NCBI GenBank assembly: GCA_046760785.1
Contig: JBHIET010000007.1
Coordinates: 1-64,000 of the forward strand
From: JBHIET01 sp046760785
GTDB lineage: Bacteria; Chloroflexota; Anaerolineae; B4-G1
Length of the DNA: 64,000 bases
Direction of reading: 5' to 3'
A model generated the notes under the pieces. That model did not search any database and was not told the origin of the DNA. It saw only the letters and a list, made by a program, of their open reading frames with translations. Below are positions 59,071-64,000 of this stretch, one piece after another. The number at the start of each line of letters is the position of its first letter. The stretch's first letter is position 1. The position numbers were made by a program, and so were the translations under genes.

Positions 59071-60167
59071 TGGCGCAACTCCAGACGTGGGAGGATGGCA
59101 TGGCTACTCTCTATCTGACCGAACCGCGCTCGCTGGTCAAGAAAGACGGCGACACGCTTGTGGTACACATCCCGGAGGATAAGGAGCGCGGCACATCGAA
59201 ACGGAAGGTGCGCGTGCCTCTCATTAAGGTCACCCAGGCCGTCGTCTACGGCGACGTGACGCTCACCAGCCCGGCACTGGCGGCGCTCCTGGAGCAGCGG
59301 GCCGATATTTGTTTCTGCTCCTATTATGGACGTTTCCGGGGGCGGCTGGCGCCGCCGCTGAGCAAGAACAGTCTGATCCGGCTGGAGCAGCACCGAGCCC
59401 ACAATGACCCAGTGCGGGCATTTACCCTGGCACAGGCCTTCGTGCGCGGCAAGCTGGCTAATATGAGAGCCATGCTGCTGCGAGCCAAGCGCAAGCGGGA
59501 TGACCCGGCCATTGCCCAGGCAGTGGCGTCGCTCAAAGGCGTGCTGGATCAGGTAGATGAACTGGAACCCGAGGCCGCGGCCGCGCCGCTCGATCCCTCC
59601 CATCCTCAGGCAGATAGCGCCATCGGCACACTTCTGGGATTAGAGGGAGCGGGAACGGCCTTTTACTTCGGCGTTCTGGGGCAGTTGTTAAAGGGAGACT
59701 GGAGCTTTAAGCGGAGGCAGCGTCGCCCCCCGCGCGATCCCGTCAATGCACTTCTCTCGTTCGGATACGTGCTGCTGATGAACCAGGTCGCGTCAGCGAT
59801 CAGCATCGTTGGCCTGGACCCCTACGTGGGATTTCTTCATTCGTCGCAATTCGGCAAGCCAGCGCTGGCGCTGGACGTGATGGAGACGTTTCGCCCGCTG
59901 GTCGTGGATTCGGTGGTACTTACCCTGCTGAACAACGGTATGTTGACGCAGCGCGACTTCCGCGAGGAACTGGGGGCTTACCGTCTGACAGACAAAGGGC
60001 GACGCACGTTTCTCGCCAAATTCGAAGAGCGACTGGACACCGCGATTCAACATGCGGTCTTCGGCTACAAGGCGACCTACCGGCGGAGCCTGGAACTGGA
60101 GGTACGATTGGTCGCCAAGTGGCTGACGGGGGAGATTCGTAAGTTTAAGCCATTCGTGGTAAGATAG
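59070..60167 (+). CDS. cas1: Cas1 integrase
   Basis: 365 residues from ATG 59070 (overlapping the cas4 stop) or 355 from ATG 59100 (MATLYLTEP), the more family-like start. Catalytic residues are in LGLEGAGTAFYF (Glu), FLHSSQFGKPALALD (His) and DVMETFRP (Asp). Cas1 inserts new spacers at the leader end of the array. Length is slightly above the average. Confidence 0.95.
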   Translation: MAQLQTWEDGMATLYLTEPRSLVKKDGDTLVVHIPEDKERGTSKRKVRVPLIKVTQAVVYGDVTLTSPALAALLEQRADICFCSYYGRFRGRLAPPLSKNSLIRLEQHRAHNDPVRAFTLAQAFVRGKLANMRAMLLRAKRKRDDPAIAQAVASLKGVLDQVDELEPEAAAAPLDPSHPQADSAIGTLLGLEGAGTAFYFGVLGQLLKGDWSFKRRQRRPPRDPVNALLSFGYVLLMNQVASAISIVGLDPYVGFLHSSQFGKPALALDVMETFRPLVVDSVVLTLLNNGMLTQRDFREELGAYRLTDKGRRTFLAKFEERLDTAIQHAVFGYKATYRRSLELEVRLVAKWLTGEIRKFKPFVVR

Positions 60168-60169
60168 TG

Positions 60170-60466
60170 ATGCAGCGCGGGAAGCCAGAACGTACACTCT
60201 ATGTCATTGCCTACGATATTCCCAGCGACCGCCGCCGCACCAAAGTGCACAAGACGCTGTGCGGGTTCGGGGAGTGGACTCAGTACAGCCTCTTCGAGTG
60301 TCATCTGACGGACAAAGAGCGGGTGGCCCTACGCGGCAAACTGGATGAGCTTCTGAAGCCAGAAGAGGACAGCGTGCGTTTCTACCACGTCTGCGCGGCG
60401 TGCGTGGCAAAAGCAGAAACCATTGGATCGGAGAAACCTGTGGAGAAGGACGTGTTCATCGTCTAG
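60170..60466 (+). CDS. cas2: Cas2 adaptation protein
   Basis: 98 residues from ATG 60170; a GTG one codon earlier overlaps the cas1 stop and is also possible. The ferredoxin fold has the metal aspartate in YVIAYDIPSDRRR, then FGEWTQYSLFEC. Cas2 bridges two Cas1 dimers during spacer integration. It is the last gene before the leader. Confidence 0.95.
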   Translation: MQRGKPERTLYVIAYDIPSDRRRTKVHKTLCGFGEWTQYSLFECHLTDKERVALRGKLDELLKPEEDSVRFYHVCAACVAKAETIGSEKPVEKDVFIV

Positions 60467-60870
60467 TAGGGGCGATCCCTTGCGGTCGCCTGGTAGGGGT
60501 GCACTTATGCCACGATAAATCCCGAAAACCCGCGCTTTTTTGACAGCCTGCGGGCCTGCGAGCGGTGAAGCATCCCTAGCGGATCTAGGAACCGCTCGCA
60601 GTGGACGAATGAAGGGGCAAAGCGCCACATGTATGGGGTCGGCGACAAGGTGATAGCAGATGTGGGGGAGAAAGTGATGAAGGTGATGGACAGAGCATGC
60701 GCGAGTAGTCAGCAAACGGGCACAGGGCAGCGAGCCGCTCGCAATGTGAGGGAAGGTGGGAAGAGATGGCTATTTCCAGGGCCAAAACAGGCACATTGTG
60801 GGGCGCTGAGGGCACAAAAGCGGGGAAAAACGGCCCGCAGTGGGGCACCGTGCCCATAGGGACGTGAGGA
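60467..60870 (+). promoter_or_regulatory. CRISPR leader region
   Basis: 404 bp between cas2 and the first repeat without a gene. It begins with a dispersed GGCGATCCCTTGCGGTCGCC-type palindrome and contains a nested hairpin at 60557-60600. The last 140 bp before the array lack palindromes and end GACGTGAGGA. The position next to cas1-cas2 and the repeat 3' end GAAAC pointing away fit a leader with transcription from left to right. Confidence 0.75.
60557..60600. repeat. Nested inverted repeat in the leader
   Basis: TGCGAGCGGT (60557-60566) and ACCGCTCGCA (60591-60600) pair perfectly. Inside the loop CCTAG (60575-60579) and CTAGG (60585-60589) pair again. A cruciform or binding site for integration factors is possible. 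Confidence 0.6.
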
Positions 60871-63800
60871 GCTCAACAAAACAGAATCCCGACTGAGGGA
60901 TTGAAACAGCGTGCTTGGCGGCTTTCGCCCCAGGCGCTTCGGGCTCAACAAAACAGAATCCCGACTGAGGGATTGAAACTCTGCAACTCGCGATGCGACA
61001 TACAAACTTGACCTCGCTCAACAAAACAGAATCCCGACTGAGGGATTGAAACCGGGGACTATGCTGTGCTTCGATGTGCAGCCCCCGAGCTCAACAAAAC
61101 AGAATCCCGACTGAGGGATTGAAACGAGAGCAATCAACTCTTATCTAAGGAATCCTGGGAAGCTCAACAAAACAGAATCCCGACTGAGGGATTGAAACCG
61201 CGAATCACAGGCAAAAACGAATATCAGATTATCGGCTCAACAAAACAGAATCCCGACTGAGGGATTGAAACAGTTCCACTTCTCCCGTGATATCTGATTC
61301 CTCCAGCAGCTCAACAAAACAGAATCCCGACTGAGGGATTGAAACAATGTAAATCTTATTATGGAGGAATCTGTGCCGGAAGGCTCAACAAAACAGAATC
61401 CCGACTGAGGGATTGAAACCACCGTGGTAGGCCTCTCTTTCGAGAGCGAGAGCAGCTCAACAAAACAGAATCCCGACTGAGGGATTGAAACTGCCCGAAT
61501 TCGAGATATCGATTACCTCGAATTCCGCTCAACAAAACAGAATCCCGACTGAGGGATTGAAACGGGGAAATTGAATCTCGAATCCTATCAGATGGAGAAG
61601 CTCAACAAAACAGAATCCCGACTGAGGGATTGAAACTGGTTGCGGGAAGGGGAGAGATTGAGGGCTGATTGGGCTCAACAAAACAGAATCCCGACTGAGG
61701 GATTGAAACATAGGCTATCCCCTTAGCCAGGAATCCGAAGAGCGTAGCTCAACAAAACAGAATCCCGACTGAGGGATTGAAACTGATTGGGCTCGGCAGT
61801 GCTTACCTTAGTTTTCAGGCTCAACAAAACAGAATCCCGACTGAGGGATTGAAACAATTTTCCTTCCCCACCCGCTTGATCAAAATCAAAGCTCAACAAA
61901 ACAGAATCCCGACTGAGGGATTGAAACTTGGGACTGGGCTACCTCCAAAGTGCGCGCGAAAGGCTCAACAAAACAGAATCCCGACTGAGGGATTGAAACC
62001 TGAGTTGGATGAATACGGAGAAAACAGGATAGACAGCTCAACAAAACAGAATCCCGACTGAGGGATTGAAACCAAATAAAACCAATCGGAATCTCTGATT
62101 ACCCCCCAGCTCAACAAAACAGAATCCCGACTGAGGGATTGAAACAAGTCCCCCTCTCCCCGCAACAAAAATTGATAACAGCTCAACAAAACAGAATCCC
62201 GACTGAGGGATTGAAACTTATTGGTAGTCAAAATGAAACGCCGCACCCCCCACAGCTCAACAAAACAGAATCCCGACTGAGGGATTGAAACGCCGCCAGA
62301 ATAATATCTATCCGGCGTCGTGGGCCATGCTCAACAAAACAGAATCCCGACTGAGGGATTGAAACAATAATGCACCTTGAGCGCATAGAAGAAATCGACA
62401 TAGCTCAACAAAACAGAATCCCGACTGAGGGATTGAAACGAGGGCTGATTGGTCGGGAATTGCGGACGGTGAACGGGCTCAACAAAACAGAATCCCGACT
62501 GAGGGATTGAAACTCGAAGATAGCCTCCGGCGGCCGATCCGGCCAATGGGCTCAACAAAACAGAATCCCGACTGAGGGATTGAAACTAGCCTTTTGATAT
62601 TCATTTCATCCTATCCTATTAGCTCAACAAAACAGAATCCCGACTGAGGGATTGAAACTGGAATAATATCATCAAGAGGAGGAAAAATGACCAGGCTCAA
62701 CAAAACAGAATCCCGACTGAGGGATTGAAACAATACGGAAAAGAGGATAGAAACATAATGGCTACTAGCTCAACAAAACAGAATCCCGACTGAGGGATTG
62801 AAACCTCTCCCACAACCCTGCCTTATGGGTTGCCTATCAGGCTCAACAAAACAGAATCCCGACTGAGGGATTGAAACGAAACCGCTGATTACGCCGAATC
62901 GCTCTATCCCAGCTCAACAAAACAGAATCCCGACTGAGGGATTGAAACCCGCCCTTGTCCAGTCGGGCCTTCCCTTAGCCATTAGCTCAACAAAACAGAA
63001 TCCCGACTGAGGGATTGAAACGCAGCAACGTCTTCCCTCAGATATTCATCCTGCCAAGCTCAACAAAACAGAATCCCGACTGAGGGATTGAAACCGAGCG
63101 AAAGCCCCTCTATATCTCATCTCCCACAATGCTCAACAAAACAGAATCCCGACTGAGGGATTGAAACGCCGTTTATCCGCCGAGGCCGTCATATCCGCTG
63201 CGGCTCAACAAAACAGAATCCCGACTGAGGGATTGAAACCGTACAACGCCGTGATGCGAGCGCTGGAGCGGCTGAAGCTCAACAAAACAGAATCCCGACT
63301 GAGGGATTGAAACGGTAATGCCCGGCAATTATTGCCCGGCAATACCAGGCTCAACAAAACAGAATCCCGACTGAGGGATTGAAACAAGGCTATCGTCATT
63401 TTCATCGCTTGCTCCCGCCTGGCTCAACAAAACAGAATCCCGACTGAGGGATTGAAACAATCCTGCCGCAGAGCGATACGAGAAGCGGGCAGAGGCTCAA
63501 CAAAACAGAATCCCGACTGAGGGATTGAAACGGCGTGCTGGGCAGCCTTCGCGCCAGGCGCTTCAGGCTCAACAAAACAGAATCCCGACTGAGGGATTGA
63601 AACTCATATCGCCACGGGGGCAGCTGCCGTAATGGAGCAGCTCAACAAAACAGAATCCCGACTGAGGGATTGAAACCAAAGGGCTGTTGAAAGCAGGCCT
63701 GCTCGATTCGTAGCTCAACAAAACAGAATCCCGACTGAGGGATTGAAACCGGCGATCCTGAACTTGCATTGCATCTCGACAACTTGCTCAACAAAACAGA

Positions 63801-64000
63801 ATCCCGACTGAGGGATTGAAACAGCTTCTATACGATGAAGCGCTACGATGCGCTAAGGCTCAACAAAACAGAATCCCGACTGAGGGATTGAAACACCACG
63901 CTCATAAAATGGGGCTTCCCTACCAAGAAGCTCAACAAAACAGAATCCCGACTGAGGGATTGAAACAATACTGAGAAAAGAGGATAGACACATAATGGCT
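60871..64000 (+). CRISPR. CRISPR array, at least 43 repeats, continuing beyond the window
   Basis: The first repeat is at 60871-60907 and the 43rd at 63930-63966; a partial spacer runs to the window end. The repeat is 37 nt, starts GCTCAACAAAACAG and ends GAGGGATTGAAAC. All copies read appear identical. Spacers are 34-37 nt. Repeat positions 15-20 (AATCCC) and 27-32 (GGGATT) can form a 6-bp hairpin with loop GACTGA, and the last eight bases ATTGAAAC form the expected crRNA handle. Several spacers are related to each other (1 and 37; 16, 26 and 43; 11 and 22). Repeat uniformity and the complete adaptation module argue for an active array. Confidence 0.98.

Noticed and set aside
60629..60859. 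A 76-residue reading frame in the leader
   Set aside because: No ribosome binding site and no family; leader position makes a gene unlikely.
63313..63348. Internal duplication in spacer 34 (TGCCCGGCAAT twice)
   Set aside because: It is a property of the sampled protospacer rather than an array defect; too short to interpret.
61237..63769. Several short minus-strand reading frames within the array that repeat the peptide SIPQSGFCFVE or FQSLSRDSVLLS
   Set aside because: They are translations of the CRISPR repeat itself and are not genes.
1..64000. rRNA, tRNA and riboswitch genes
   Set aside because: No stretch with tRNA-like cloverleaf or conserved rRNA segments was recognised in the intergenic regions.

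Overview
The window is about 64 kb of GC-rich, gene-dense bacterial chromosome. Small palindromic and tandem repeats sit between genes and sometimes inside them. Zinc-ribbon/OB-fold and LysM lipoproteins, a split lysine-ketoglutarate reductase/saccharopine dehydrogenase pair, a RuBisCO-like protein and a type I-D plus type IV-C-like CRISPR locus together suggest a Chloroflexota member of the Thermoflexia/Anaerolineae kind, probably a thermophile. This placement is inference from gene content; no rRNA or tRNA gene was found.

Layout. 1-5 kb: an OB-fold zinc-ribbon membrane protein, a methylmalonyl-CoA epimerase-type protein, a secreted lipoprotein and a frameshifted unknown gene, between repeat elements. 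5-8 kb: two-gene saccharopine pathway. 8-12 kb: LysM lipoprotein, SpoU-type rRNA methylase, lytic transglycosylase, HtpX-type protease. 12-14.4 kb: HepT-like fragment, unknown acidic protein and a broken radical SAM/SPASM gene. 14.4-21 kb: small membrane protein, GNAT-like protein, MFS exporter, class III aminotransferase, sensor histidine kinase. 21-25 kb: FGGY kinase, GNAT/YoaP-like protein and RuBisCO-like protein, probably one sugar-phosphate pathway. 25-29 kb: VIT/vWA surface protein and divergent radA, whose promoter carries a palindrome resembling a LexA box. 29-33 kb: an AT-richer island with a restriction endonuclease/methyltransferase pair, then an unknown protein and a transglutaminase-like protein. 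33-38 kb: FtsK, small hypotheticals and a glycosyltransferase. 38-41 kb: cold-shock protein, RRM protein, and a ChlI/ChlD AAA+ chelatase gene whose two parts appear joined by programmed -1 frameshifting (A9 slippery run, upstream SD-like octamer, downstream perfect 8-bp hairpin), then an FmdB-type zinc ribbon. 41-44 kb: PIG-L deacetylase, thioesterase, large membrane protein.

44.3-64 kb is one CRISPR-Cas locus, all on the + strand: WYL regulator, cas10d (csc3) with an internal start for a Cas11d subunit, then four genes that look like a complete type IV-C effector module (HD-containing Cas10-like large subunit, small subunit, Csf2-type Cas7, Csf3-type Cas5), then csc2, csc1, cas3, cas6, a decapitated four-helix-bundle gene, cas4, cas1, cas2, a leader and an array of at least 43 identical 37-nt repeats that runs off the window. 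The IV-C-like genes are inserted between cas10d and csc2 with overlapping reading frames, so two effector complexes seem to share one transcript, one Cas6, one adaptation module and one array. This nested hybrid operon is the strongest candidate for an undescribed arrangement. Several spacers are diverged versions of one another; one pair differs almost only at synonymous codon positions, as expected if protein-coding genes of related invaders were sampled repeatedly.
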